Translations under genes and position numbers: made by a program | Shown here: positions 26,847 to 35,365 of the stretch, piece by piece | Layout: each line of letters opens with the position of its first letter | Position numbering within the stretch: the first letter of the stretch is position 1 | Notes under the pieces: generated by a model | Seen by the model: the letters and a program-made list of their open reading frames with translations, nothing else | What the model was told of the DNA's origin: nothing | Databases searched by the model: none | NCBI GenBank assembly: GCA_943789455.1 | Contig: CALSUE010000001.1 | Span: forward strand, 251,001 to 315,000 | Source: an uncultured Flavobacteriaceae bacterium | GTDB lineage: Bacteria > Bacteroidota > Bacteroidia > Flavobacteriales > Flavobacteriaceae | Direction: 5' to 3' | DNA: 64,000 bases

Positions 26847-27758
26847 TTAACTACTTTCTTTTATTTTTTTTAAAATAATACTAAAACTAGCCTCAAAATC
26901 AAACCAAGTTATATTGGTGTTTTTTTTAAACCAAGTGAGTTGTCTTTTTGCAAATCTCCGCGTGTTCTTTTTGATTTCTTCTATAGCATTCTCTTTGGTT
27001 ATTTTTCCGTCAAAAAATAAAAATAACTCCCTGTACCCAACAGTTTGTAGAGCATTTAAAGATTTTTGAGGATATAATTTTTTAGCCTCATTCAATAACC
27101 CTTTTTTCATCATCAAATCAACTCTATAATTAATTCTATCATAGATTTTTTGACGGTCAGCATTTAAACCTATGATAATCGATTCAAAATTTCTTTTCTT
27201 TTTAGCTTTCCCTTTAAAACTTGAGTAGGGTATATTTGTCCCTATACAAATTTCTAAAGCTCTAATAATTCTTTGTGGGTTATCCAATGAAATTGAATTG
27301 TAAGTCTCTATATCTAACTTTTTAAGTTGTTGTTGTAAAGGAATAATTCCCTCAGACTTATAAATAGTTTTTAACTCATGTCTTATAGATGGATCAATTT
27401 TAGGAAAATCATCTAAGCCTTCTAAAACAGCTTGAACATATAACCCACTACCACCAACCATTACAACTGTGTTGTGTTTTTCGAACAAGGTATCTAATAT
27501 GGCTAATGCATCTTTTTCAAAAGTACCTACATTATAATCCTCAACAACACTTCTATTCTGAATAAAATGGTGTGGAACAGTTGCTAGCTCCTCTTTTTCA
27601 GGTACAGCCGTTCCAATTGTCATTTCCTTGTAAAATTGTCTAGAGTCACATGAAATAACTTCTGTATTAAAATGAGATGCAATTAAGATACTTAGGGAGG
27701 TTTTTCCAATAGCAGTGGGGCCTACAATAGTGATTAATGTCTTTTTTGAGCTACCCAT
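26847..27758 (-). CDS. miaA: tRNA dimethylallyltransferase
   Basis: Adds a dimethylallyl group to A37 of tRNAs reading UNN codons. 303 residues, standard length. The P-loop IVGPTAIGKTSLSI, CDSRQFYKEMTIGTAVP, the substrate-binding GGSGLYVQAVLEG and the C-terminal QTVGYRELF...RRFAKRQLTWFKK are all present. Its ATG overlaps the TAA of the ion-channel gene by one base (TAATG), which indicates a shared transcript. Confidence 0.97.
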   Translation of the reverse strand: MGSSKKTLITIVGPTAIGKTSLSILIASHFNTEVISCDSRQFYKEMTIGTAVPEKEELATVPHHFIQNRSVVEDYNVGTFEKDALAILDTLFEKHNTVVMVGGSGLYVQAVLEGLDDFPKIDPSIRHELKTIYKSEGIIPLQQQLKKLDIETYNSISLDNPQRIIRALEICIGTNIPYSSFKGKAKKKRNFESIIIGLNADRQKIYDRINYRVDLMMKKGLLNEAKKLYPQKSLNALQTVGYRELFLFFDGKITKENAIEEIKKNTRRFAKRQLTWFKKNTNITWFDFEASFSIILKKIKESS

Positions 27759-28582
27759 TATTCATTTAATTTATCACCACAATGATAACAAAATAAAGCA
27801 TCATCTTGATGAGAATCTCTCATACAATTAGGACAACTCTGAGTGTTGGTATGAATTTTAGCACTTATCATTTCAGAACCTACAATTCCAGTGGGTATAG
27901 CTATGATTGCATATCCTAAAATCATAATAGCGCTTGCTATTAACTGACCAAGGGCTGTTACTGGAGCTATATCTCCGTATCCAACGGTAGTAAGTGTTAC
28001 AATGGCCCAATATACACTTCTAGGAATACTTGTAAATCCGTTTTCTGCTCCTTCAATCATGTACATGATTGTTCCTAAAATTATACAAAGAATTAATACA
28101 AACAGTAAAAAAACTGCAATTTTAGCCCTGCTAGACCTTAAGGCTAATAACAATCGGTTAGAAGCTCCTATATAACGAGTTATTTTTAAAATTCTAAATA
28201 TTCGTAACAATCTTAATGCCCTTAATACTGCTAGGTTATGACTATCTATAAGTATTAAAGAAACATATTTTGGAATGGTTGAAAGTAAATCTATGATACC
28301 GTAGAAGCTAAAAATATATTTCCAAGGTTTTTTAACAGTAATAATTCTTAATATATATTCTAGAGAAAATAGGATGGTGATAACCCACTCAGCTATATCT
28401 AAATAAGAGCCGTAAGCTTCATCAATACTTTGAACACTTTCAAGCATTACAAATAGAATACTTGCTAGAATTGCAATTAATAAGATGACATCAAAAAGTT
28501 TACCACCTCTTGTATCTGCTTCATAAATGATTTCATGAAGTCTATGTTTTAAAGATGGTTTATTTTCAGTTGTTGATTTCAA
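27758..28582 (-). CDS. Voltage-gated-type potassium channel with C-terminal zinc ribbon
   Basis: 274 residues in the inner membrane. Six hydrophobic segments (S1-S6) can be drawn. S4 carries regularly spaced arginines (RALRLLRIFRILKITR, about 121-136), and the pore has the K+ selectivity filter TTVGYGD (198-204). After S6 a short tail ends in a CxxC...CxxC zinc ribbon (Cys250, 253, 265, 268). The start is a TTG at 28582; an in-frame TAA lies directly upstream and the next Met is inside S1. It overlaps miaA by one base. The KvAP-like type is clear; the gating role of the ribbon is unknown. Confidence 0.9.
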   Translation of the reverse strand: MKSTTENKPSLKHRLHEIIYEADTRGGKLFDVILLIAILASILFVMLESVQSIDEAYGSYLDIAEWVITILFSLEYILRIITVKKPWKYIFSFYGIIDLLSTIPKYVSLILIDSHNLAVLRALRLLRIFRILKITRYIGASNRLLLALRSSRAKIAVFLLFVLILCIILGTIMYMIEGAENGFTSIPRSVYWAIVTLTTVGYGDIAPVTALGQLIASAIMILGYAIIAIPTGIVGSEMISAKIHTNTQSCPNCMRDSHQDDALFCYHCGDKLNE

Positions 28583-28691
28583 TTAAAGTGTTATTATGGA
28601 TATACAATATACTATAAATTAATTTTCTACATATTATTCTTAGTTCACACACGAAAAAATATCGTTTACTAAAAATTGTCTATAGTTAGAT

Positions 28692-29771
28692 TTAGAACCG
28701 TTTAATTTTTAAAGCTGTGTTACTTTTTAAATAATTTTTGATAATTGTTTTTGCCAATTCTTTATGTTCAATTGGAGTTAAAATAGATTTTAAAATTGAA
28801 ATTTTTGATTCTTGAAAAGATAAGTTTGTGTAACCATACCCAACAACTTCATTATTTTCAATTAAAATAAGTGCATTTTCTTCAATTTCTCGTCCTTTAA
28901 GTTCAATTATGAAATTTGGGTGAGAAAATTGTTGAATGGTTAATTTTTTCTTTTTTTTGAAATTGTATTTGGGCTTTAGCGTTTCTAATTCTAACTGGTA
29001 TTTTAATTTATTAAATAATTCATTACCACTAAATTGGTACGAAACTTTATCAACTCTTTCCTGAATCTTGATAGCACGTTTACTTTGCTTCAGGAAAAGT
29101 TTAGTAACTTCAGATTTTAGATTATTACCCCTTCCTATAAAAATAACTTTGCCTTCTTTATTGTGAATATAATAGACTCCCATTTTGATAGGGATACCAT
29201 CAAGTATCGCATTAATTTTATTTTTGACATTTCTATTATCAAAGTATTTAATTGAGTTTTGTGTAATGTCTTTATTGGTGTCTTTGTTTAATAATAATTT
29301 AAAAAGTTGAACAGTTGCTAAAGCATCTCCAGATGCTCTATGTCTATCACTCATAGGTATCCCAAGAGATTTACACAATTTACCTAGACTATAGGATTTT
29401 TCATCTGGAATTAACTTTCTGCTTAATTCTACAGTACAGATTGAATTTCTTTCATAGTTAAAACCTAATCTATCAAATTCTGTTTTTAAAATTCGAGTAT
29501 CAAATTCTGCATTGTGAGCCACTAGTGTTACCTCTTTTGTGATTTCAACGATACGTTTAGCAACCTCAAAAAATTTAGGAGCATTCCTGAGCATCTTATT
29601 ATTGATTCCCGTAAGTTTTACTACAAATTGTTGAATTGGTTTTTCTGGATTTACGAGACTCACAAATTGATCTACAATTGAATGTCCATCAAATTTATAT
29701 ATGGCTATTTCTGTAATGCCTTCTTCATTAAATTTACCACCTGTGGTTTCTATGTCTAAAATTGCGTACAA
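28692..29771 (-). CDS. DnaQ-like 3'-5' exonuclease fused to a degenerate UvrC-type GIY-YIG domain
   Basis: 359 residues. The N-terminal exonuclease has a complete DEDDh set: Asp6 and Glu8 in LDIETTGG, Asp91 in HNAEFD, His144 and Asp149 in DRHRASGDA. From about residue 190 a GIY-YIG domain follows (MGVYYIHNKEGKVIFIGRG), as in known epsilon/UvrC-like fusions. Here YIG reads FIG, and the position of the catalytic Arg of UvrC seems to be Glu221 (NLKSEVTKLF), so nuclease activity of this half is doubtful. The rest is a basic C-terminal region. Start is a TTG four bases past the yggS TAG and in the same frame. Role probably DNA repair; inferred. Confidence 0.85.
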   Translation of the reverse strand: MYAILDIETTGGKFNEEGITEIAIYKFDGHSIVDQFVSLVNPEKPIQQFVVKLTGINNKMLRNAPKFFEVAKRIVEITKEVTLVAHNAEFDTRILKTEFDRLGFNYERNSICTVELSRKLIPDEKSYSLGKLCKSLGIPMSDRHRASGDALATVQLFKLLLNKDTNKDITQNSIKYFDNRNVKNKINAILDGIPIKMGVYYIHNKEGKVIFIGRGNNLKSEVTKLFLKQSKRAIKIQERVDKVSYQFSGNELFNKLKYQLELETLKPKYNFKKKKKLTIQQFSHPNFIIELKGREIEENALILIENNEVVGYGYTNLSFQESKISILKSILTPIEHKELAKTIIKNYLKSNTALKIKRF

Positions 29772-29774
29772 ATT

Positions 29775-30440
29775 CTATGCGATATAATTTCTAGCACCAA
29801 ATATAGAGCTGCCTACTCGAATCATGGTACTTCCGTTTTTGATTCCTACTTTGTAATCTCCACTCATTCCCATTGATAGTATTGTGAAATTTGGGTGTTG
29901 TTTTTTGTGATGGTTGTATAAAGTTTTTAATTCAGAAAATTCTTCATTTAGAATATCTTCATTTTTTGTAAAAGTTGCCATGCCCATTAACCCCGTAATT
30001 TTTACATTAGTAAATGATTTCAAATCATCAGAATTTAAAATATTTGCAACTTCATCGTTTGTTAAACCAAACTTTGTTTCCTCTTTAGCTATTCTTACTT
30101 GTAACAAACAGTTTATCACTCTATTGTGTTTATGTGCTTGTTTATTTATTTCCTTTAAAGTCTTTAAGCTATCTACTCCGTGAATTAAGTCTACAAAATG
30201 AGCCATATACTTCACTTTGTTTCTTTGAAGGTGACCTATCATGTGCCATTCAATATCTTTTGGAAGTGCCTCATATTTGGTTACCATTTCTTGTATTTTA
30301 TTTTCTCCAAAAACTCTCTGACCAGCTTCATAAGCAACTTGTAAATCTCGTATTGGTTTAGTTTTAGACACGGCAACTAATGCAACTTTGTTTGATATAT
30401 CTGCTCTAATTTTTTCTAAGTTTTCTTTAATATAATTCAT
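29775..30440 (-). CDS. YggS/PROSC-family pyridoxal phosphate-binding protein
   Basis: PLP homeostasis protein, a single-domain TIM-barrel related to alanine racemase, 221 residues. The PLP-lysine lies in VALVAVSKTKP near residue 25; VFGENKIQEMVTKYEAL, WHMIGHLQRNKVKYM and the phosphate-binding SMGMSGDYKVGIKNGSTMIRVGSSIFG are diagnostic. It is two bases after the DUF1015 gene and in the same operon as serC, a PLP enzyme. It probably buffers PLP supply rather than catalysing a reaction. Confidence 0.95.
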   Translation of the reverse strand: MNYIKENLEKIRADISNKVALVAVSKTKPIRDLQVAYEAGQRVFGENKIQEMVTKYEALPKDIEWHMIGHLQRNKVKYMAHFVDLIHGVDSLKTLKEINKQAHKHNRVINCLLQVRIAKEETKFGLTNDEVANILNSDDLKSFTNVKITGLMGMATFTKNEDILNEEFSELKTLYNHHKKQHPNFTILSMGMSGDYKVGIKNGSTMIRVGSSIFGARNYIA

Positions 30441-30442
30441 AA

Positions 30443-31678
30443 CTAAAATTCATACATGGTCAAGCCACTTCTTAATTTAGGTTCAATATAACTCGTTTTT
30501 GGTGGCATTATTAATTTTGCATCTGCAATTTTCTTCATTTCATCAATACTTATTGATAACATTCCAAAACCAACAACAAATCGCCCATCATCAACTAGTG
30601 TTTTGATCGATAATAAATCTAATTTATTGTTTCGATAACTTATACGATCATTATTATTCAGATTATTAATTCCTAATATAGGTTTTAAAATGGTTCGATG
30701 AAGAATTTCTGCATCAAGTTTAGATAGTGCATCTCCATTCAAAAATAAACTCTTTCTGAGGTATAATGAATAAAATTTACCTCCTAAATACATACTAAAA
30801 TGATGTTTTTGAGAAGGTTTGTAAAAATGTTCACCTCTGTCTTCTATTCTGTAACTCTTATCCAATTCAATTAAAAATTCATCAATAGATAAACCATTTA
30901 AATCTTTTATAAATCTATTAAATTCTGAAATTTTTAAATTTGATTCAGGGATAATATAACTCATAAAGAAATTATAGTTTTCATCTCCTTTATGATGAAT
31001 ATTTTCTGCTTGTAAGTCTGTTTTAAGTAAAGATGAAGAAGCACTTCTGTGATGACCATCAGCTATATATAAGGCTTCTTTATCTTCAAAAAAAGAAATG
31101 ATCTTTTTTATATTTTCTTTGTCATTAACCAACCATAAACGATGAAGTTTTTTATCTGTTGTTGAAAACTCATACTCTGGTCTTTTCTTCTTTAATGTTT
31201 GTAGTAAAGTATTGAATTTTTCATCATCCTTATACGTAAGTAGCACTGGCTCTGCATTAAATCCTGTTGTTTTTAAATAGGTTTCAAATAATTGCTCCCT
31301 TTTTTTTATGGTTCCTTCATGTTTTTTTATGGTTCCGTTAGTGTAATCATCTACAGCAGTTGCTCCAATAATTCCACAAAAATAGTCATGTGCATTAGAG
31401 CTTTCATAAATATAAAAGGATGCTGTTTCGTCTTTAATAAAAATTTTATTTTCTTTAAATTCCTCATATCTATTATGAATCATTTGAAAACGTTGCTCAC
31501 CTGAAAACTCCTGATGATATTTATATCCTGGATTAAGGATGTGAAGAAAAGTAAATGGGTTAAATTCTAGCTTAGCGTCTAATTCTTTATCTGTGTATGC
31601 ATCAAAAGATTTAGAGGATACCAAAGCTACTTTATCTCTACTTGGTCTTACAGCTTTAAAAGGTTTAACGATGGCCAT
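30443..31678 (-). CDS. DUF1015 family protein in the serine operon
   Basis: 411 residues, no signal peptide, probably cytoplasmic. It fits the DUF1015 family from its N-terminal MAIVKPFKAVRPSRDKV through the ALYIADGHHRSASS motif (Asp207-Arg211) to the C-terminal half. The DGHHR motif resembles the phosphate/nucleotide loop of ParB-like proteins, a fold that includes known free-serine kinases; this similarity is by eye only. It lies 34 bases after serA and two before yggS. The position suggests a role in serine or phosphoserine handling; that is inference. Confidence 0.85.
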   Translation of the reverse strand: MAIVKPFKAVRPSRDKVALVSSKSFDAYTDKELDAKLEFNPFTFLHILNPGYKYHQEFSGEQRFQMIHNRYEEFKENKIFIKDETASFYIYESSNAHDYFCGIIGATAVDDYTNGTIKKHEGTIKKREQLFETYLKTTGFNAEPVLLTYKDDEKFNTLLQTLKKKRPEYEFSTTDKKLHRLWLVNDKENIKKIISFFEDKEALYIADGHHRSASSSLLKTDLQAENIHHKGDENYNFFMSYIIPESNLKISEFNRFIKDLNGLSIDEFLIELDKSYRIEDRGEHFYKPSQKHHFSMYLGGKFYSLYLRKSLFLNGDALSKLDAEILHRTILKPILGINNLNNNDRISYRNNKLDLLSIKTLVDDGRFVVGFGMLSISIDEMKKIADAKLIMPPKTSYIEPKLRSGLTMYEF

Positions 31679-31712
31679 TAATAATAATTTAAAATCAAAT
31701 TATGTGTTAATT

Positions 31713-32666
31713 TTACTCCTTTAATAATTTTATAACTTGTGATGCTAGTTCTGTTCCGATTCTGTCTTGTGCTTCAACTGTTGCAGCGCCTATATGGGGA
31801 GTTAATGAAAGTTCAGGATTCATTAATAGTTGAATTTCTGGATTTGGTTCTTTTTCAAAAACATCTAGACCAGCAAATTTTATTTTATTTTTTTCTATTG
31901 CTTTTATTAATGCCATTTCATCAACTACACCACCTCTTGCTGCATTAATAAGACCCACACCGTTTTTCATTTTTGAAATTTCTTCTGTACTAATTACATA
32001 ATTTTCTTGAACAGGAACATGTAAGCTAATAAAGTCGCTTTCTTTTAATAGGGTGTCTAAATCTGTTGTCTCAATTGTAATGGTAATTTTTTGACCATTA
32101 AAAAAATCTATAGTAATTGGTGCACTTTCCAAAAAATGATCATTAGCGATAACCTCCATGCCTAGACCTAGAGCTTTCTTTGCAACCTCTTGACCTATTC
32201 TTCCAAAACCAATAATTCCAATTTTTTTACCTCTCAGTTCGGACCCTAAAGCATATGCTTTTTTTAAGTCCTTAAATCTAGAATCTCCCTCTAAAGGCAT
32301 TTCTCTATTAGATTGATGAAGGAAACGCACCATTCCAAAAAGATGAGCAAAGACTAACTCTGCAACAGAGTTAGATGATGCTTTTGGGGTATTAATCACA
32401 TGAATTCCTTGATTTATGGCATAATCTACATCAATATTATCCATACCCACACCACCGCGACCGATGAGTTTTATACTTGGGCAAGCATCAATTAATTCTT
32501 GTCGTATTTGGGTTGCGCTCCTAACAAGTATTACATCTATTTGATGTTCATTAATAAATTTTTCTAATTGGACTTGTGCAACTTTTGTTGTTATTACTTC
32601 AAACCCTCCATTTTGTAATGCATCTACACCACTTTGAGAGATTCCATCGTTTGCTAATATTTTCAT
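31713..32666 (-). CDS. serA: D-3-phosphoglycerate dehydrogenase (short form, no ACT domain)
   Basis: Oxidises 3-phosphoglycerate to phosphohydroxypyruvate, the first step of serine synthesis. 317 residues with the D-2-hydroxyacid dehydrogenase core: RGGVGMDNIDVDYA, the NAD-binding GIIGFGRIGQEVAKKA, NAARGGVVDEMAL and catalytic His in TPHIGAATVEAQ. It lacks the C-terminal regulatory ACT domain, so serine feedback through ACT is not expected. One base separates it from serC upstream, which supports the substrate assignment. Confidence 0.93.
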   Translation of the reverse strand: MKILANDGISQSGVDALQNGGFEVITTKVAQVQLEKFINEHQIDVILVRSATQIRQELIDACPSIKLIGRGGVGMDNIDVDYAINQGIHVINTPKASSNSVAELVFAHLFGMVRFLHQSNREMPLEGDSRFKDLKKAYALGSELRGKKIGIIGFGRIGQEVAKKALGLGMEVIANDHFLESAPITIDFFNGQKITITIETTDLDTLLKESDFISLHVPVQENYVISTEEISKMKNGVGLINAARGGVVDEMALIKAIEKNKIKFAGLDVFEKEPNPEIQLLMNPELSLTPHIGAATVEAQDRIGTELASQVIKLLKE

Positions 32667-32667
32667 C

Positions 32668-33732
32668 TTATGCTTTTCTTTCTAATTCTTGCATGGTATC
32701 TACTAGTGCTTGAACACTAAACAATGGTAATGCGTTGTACATACTTGCTCTGTAACCACCTACACTTCTGTGACCATTTAATCCATTAATTCTTGCCTCT
32801 TTCCATAATGAATCAAAACGATTAGTTAAGGATTCATCAATTAAAGAAAAAGTTGCATTCATAATACTTCTATCTTCTTTAGCTACGATACCTCTAAATA
32901 ATGGGTTTCTGTCTATTTCTTTGTACAATAAATCAGCTTTTTTGTTGTTTACTTTTTCAATAAAAGAAATTCCACCCAAATCTTTTAACCATTCTAATGT
33001 GAGCATAGATACATAAATAGGAAACACAGCAGGAGTATTAAACATGCTTTCTTTACCTATGTGAGTCTTATAATTTAACATAGAAGGTATCGTTCTTTCT
33101 ACTTTTCCCAAAATTTCTTCTTTAACAACAACAACTGTTGTACCAGCTGGCCCCATATTTTTTTGAGCTCCAGCATATAGTAAATCAAATTTTGAAAAAT
33201 CTAGTTGACGAGAAAAAATATCAGAACTCATATCACAGATCAAGGGTGTGCCTAATGTGGGGAATTCTTTAATTTGTGTTCCAAAAATAGTATTGTTACT
33301 GGTGCAGTGAAAATAATCTACATCATTAGGAATATTATAGTTTTTGGGGATGTACGTAAAGTTTTTATCTTTAGATGAGGCAACTTCAACTAAGTCTCCA
33401 AAAAGTTTTGCTTCTTTGATGGCTTTGTCTGACCAGGTTCCCGTATTTAGATAAGCAGCCTTCTTATTTAAAAGATTGTAGGCAGTCATTAAAAATTGTG
33501 TACTAGCTCCACCATGAAGGAATAAAACTTGATACCCTTTATTTTCAAGTCCTAGTAATTCTAAGGTAAGTAGTTTAGCATTTTCTATAACATCTACAAA
33601 AGGTTTACTTCTGTGAGATATCTCAAGAAGAGAAAGATCATCATTATTAAAATCAATGACTGCTTTTGAAGCTTGCTGCAAAACCTCTTCAGGTAAGATG
33701 CATGGTCCGGCACTAAAGTTGTGTTTTTTCAT
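32668..33732 (-). CDS. serC: Phosphoserine aminotransferase
   Basis: PLP enzyme of aminotransferase class V that makes 3-phosphoserine from phosphohydroxypyruvate. 354 residues, usual length. Opening KKHNFSAGPCILPEEVL, the GGASTQF cofactor loop, CDMSSDIFSR and the PLP lysine in YAGAQKNMGPAG are visible, and the C-terminal RSVGGYRASMYNA binds substrate phosphate. It follows the acyl-CoA reductase gene by 61 bases and precedes serA by one. No serB (phosphoserine phosphatase) lies in the window. Confidence 0.97.
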   Translation of the reverse strand: MKKHNFSAGPCILPEEVLQQASKAVIDFNNDDLSLLEISHRSKPFVDVIENAKLLTLELLGLENKGYQVLFLHGGASTQFLMTAYNLLNKKAAYLNTGTWSDKAIKEAKLFGDLVEVASSKDKNFTYIPKNYNIPNDVDYFHCTSNNTIFGTQIKEFPTLGTPLICDMSSDIFSRQLDFSKFDLLYAGAQKNMGPAGTTVVVVKEEILGKVERTIPSMLNYKTHIGKESMFNTPAVFPIYVSMLTLEWLKDLGGISFIEKVNNKKADLLYKEIDRNPLFRGIVAKEDRSIMNATFSLIDESLTNRFDSLWKEARINGLNGHRSVGGYRASMYNALPLFSVQALVDTMQELERKA

Positions 33733-33793
33733 TATAACTATATTTACAAGTGGTAAATTTCCAATATTTTAATTAATTCTTTGTTTTTATAAA

Positions 33794-34855
33794 TTAAATT
33801 TTAGATAAAAATTCAATGGTATTGACACCGTCTGCGTAGTCCCATAATTTTGGATGTTGTGTTTGACCAAATTTCACTTCATTTTCAATAAAGTTATTGG
33901 CTACTATACATTGAATATTTTCTGATTCACTAACAATTTTTAATTTTAAATCAGTTATATCATCATAATATTCATAAAAAACTGTGGCTATAGGAGAAGC
34001 AAAATTTGCATCTTCTTTTATCATTAAAAATCCATTTTCTAAAATAGAAAATTCACTCATTAAATAGACTGCCTTATTGTAATCATAATTATTGGCATAT
34101 TTTGCATTATTTATGATAGGGTGGTAGGTGTACATACCCTTAAAAAATTCATCAAAATTATACCTTTTTGGTACAAATAATTTTGATACACTTCTGCAGC
34201 CTAGACCAAAATATCTAAAAATATCTTCACTAAGATTTACAAAATCTTCTTTAGTTTCATTTCCAGTTATAACGGCAACTGAATTTCTATTTTTACGTAT
34301 TATGTTTGGTTTGTTCTTAAAATAATATTCAAAATAACGGGTTGTATTGGTGCTTCCAGTGGCTATTACAGCATCAAAGTTTTTTAAATTTCCTTCAGTA
34401 AATGAGATTTTTCCCTTATAGTTTTCTTCAACATATTCTAAGTATTTTGCCAAATATGGAATAAGGTGTTTATCATTTGAAGATTGTTTTACTAAAACTG
34501 AATGCCCACATATTAATACAGATAGAAAATCATGAAATCCAACCAAAGGGATATTTCCTGCCATTACTATAGCAACAGTTTTTGATGATTTTTCAACTAT
34601 ATTTTCATTAGAAATCCATTGATTTAAATTTTCATATGTTAGGGCAGAAGCCCAATTATCTATTGAAAAAAGTATTGCTTTTTTAGTAAACCAACTGTTA
34701 TGTTCTTCTGCTAATTTTATTTGATGAATAAATCCATCAAAAAATAGTTCATTGAATGGAACTGTAGATGATTTTTCAATTTTTTGTGATGAGAATTGAC
34801 TTAAAAAACTACCTAATGCTACAAAAGCATTTATTCTACTTTGAATACTACTCAT
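33794..34855 (-). CDS. LuxC-like acyl-CoA reductase
   Basis: 353 residues of the LuxC/acyl-CoA reductase family, which turn acyl-CoA or acyl-ACP into a fatty aldehyde with NADPH. The NAD(P)-binding [20 protein letters not shown] near residue 99, [10 protein letters not shown] and the active-site loop [14 protein letters not shown] with Cys220 are present. LuxC proteins are usually longer (about 480), so this is a trimmed version. There is no luxA/B/D/E nearby, so bioluminescence is not implied. It heads the serine operon and faces a ferredoxin gene. The real substrate is unknown. Confidence 0.85.
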   Translation of the reverse strand: MSSIQSRINAFVALGSFLSQFSSQKIEKSSTVPFNELFFDGFIHQIKLAEEHNSWFTKKAILFSIDNWASALTYENLNQWISNENIVEKSSKTVAIVMAGNIPLVGFHDFLSVLICGHSVLVKQSSNDKHLIPYLAKYLEYVEENYKGKISFTEGNLKNFDAVIATGSTNTTRYFEYYFKNKPNIIRKNRNSVAVITGNETKEDFVNLSEDIFRYFGLGCRSVSKLFVPKRYNFDEFFKGMYTYHPIINNAKYANNYDYNKAVYLMSEFSILENGFLMIKEDANFASPIATVFYEYYDDITDLKLKIVSESENIQCIVANNFIENEVKFGQTQHPKLWDYADGVNTIEFLSKI

Positions 34856-34860
34856 TATTT

Positions 34861-34891
34861 TTGGTTGCTACCTTTTTAGAGGTTATTTTTG
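34861..34891 (+). promoter_or_regulatory. Ferredoxin promoter, interlaced with the acyl-CoA reductase upstream region
   Basis: TTG (34861-34863)-N20-TATTTTTG (34884-34891) is a full match to the Bacteroidota promoter, 34 bases before the ferredoxin ATG. On the minus strand TAACTTTG (34897-34904) may be the -7 element for the divergent acyl-CoA reductase operon, only five bases away. The whole divergent region is 70 bases. Confidence 0.58.
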
Positions 34892-34925
34892 CATTGCAAA
34901 GTTACACAAACTAAAGAGAATAAAA

Positions 34926-35276
34926 ATGGCTATTATCATTACAGACGAATGTATAAATTGCGGAGCTTGTGAACCCGAATGTCCTAACACAGCTATTTAT
35001 GAAGGAGCAGATGATTGGAAGTTTTCAGATGGAACAGACCTTGCAGGAGATGTAATTCTTCCTAATGGAACTGCAATAAATTCTGATGAAGAGCAGGAGC
35101 CGATTTCTGATGAAATCTATTATATAGTAGCAGACAAATGTACAGAGTGTGTTGGTTTTCATGAAGAACCACAATGTGCAGCAGTATGCCCCGTAGATTG
35201 TTGTGTACCCGACGAAGATAATGTTGAAACAGAGGAAGAATTGTTGGGTAAACAAAAATTCATGCATGAAGATTAA
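34926..35276 (+). CDS. 4Fe-4S dicluster ferredoxin
   Basis: 116 residues, soluble electron carrier with two [4Fe-4S] sites. The first cluster motif is [12 protein letters not shown] near residue 11. The second is [21 protein letters not shown] near residue 75, in which the second and third cysteines are eight residues apart instead of two, as in YfhL/Allochromatium-type ferredoxins. The middle is acidic, typical for a ferredoxin. It has its own promoter and terminator and is divergent from the acyl-CoA reductase gene, a possible redox partner. Confidence 0.95.
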   Translation: MAIIITDECINCGACEPECPNTAIYEGADDWKFSDGTDLAGDVILPNGTAINSDEEQEPISDEIYYIVADKCTECVGFHEEPQCAAVCPVDCCVPDEDNVETEEELLGKQKFMHED

Positions 35277-35297
35277 GCCAAAAAATTAGATCATTTT

Positions 35298-35323
35298 AAA
35301 TCCCGATTTTTCGGGATTTTTTT
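35298..35323 (+). terminator. Rho-independent terminator after the ferredoxin gene
   Basis: AAATCCCGA-TTTT-TCGGGATTT, a perfect 9 bp stem with a four-base loop, followed by TTTT. It lies 22 bases past the ferredoxin stop. Confidence 0.9.
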
Positions 35324-35365
35324 GTGATAAAAACAATTATATTTGCAACCGAAATTATAAGATTT

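Noticed and set aside
31300..31340. A short direct DNA repeat (TTTTTTTATGGTTCC twice) in the DUF1015 gene
   Set aside because: It encodes GTIKKHE-GTIKKRE, but the protein length through this region looks normal for the family, so it is not a clear tandem insertion.
33794..35276. Bioluminescence (lux) locus because of the LuxC-like gene
   Set aside because: No luciferase, LuxD or LuxE homologue is present; the family has wider distribution in non-luminous Bacteroidota.
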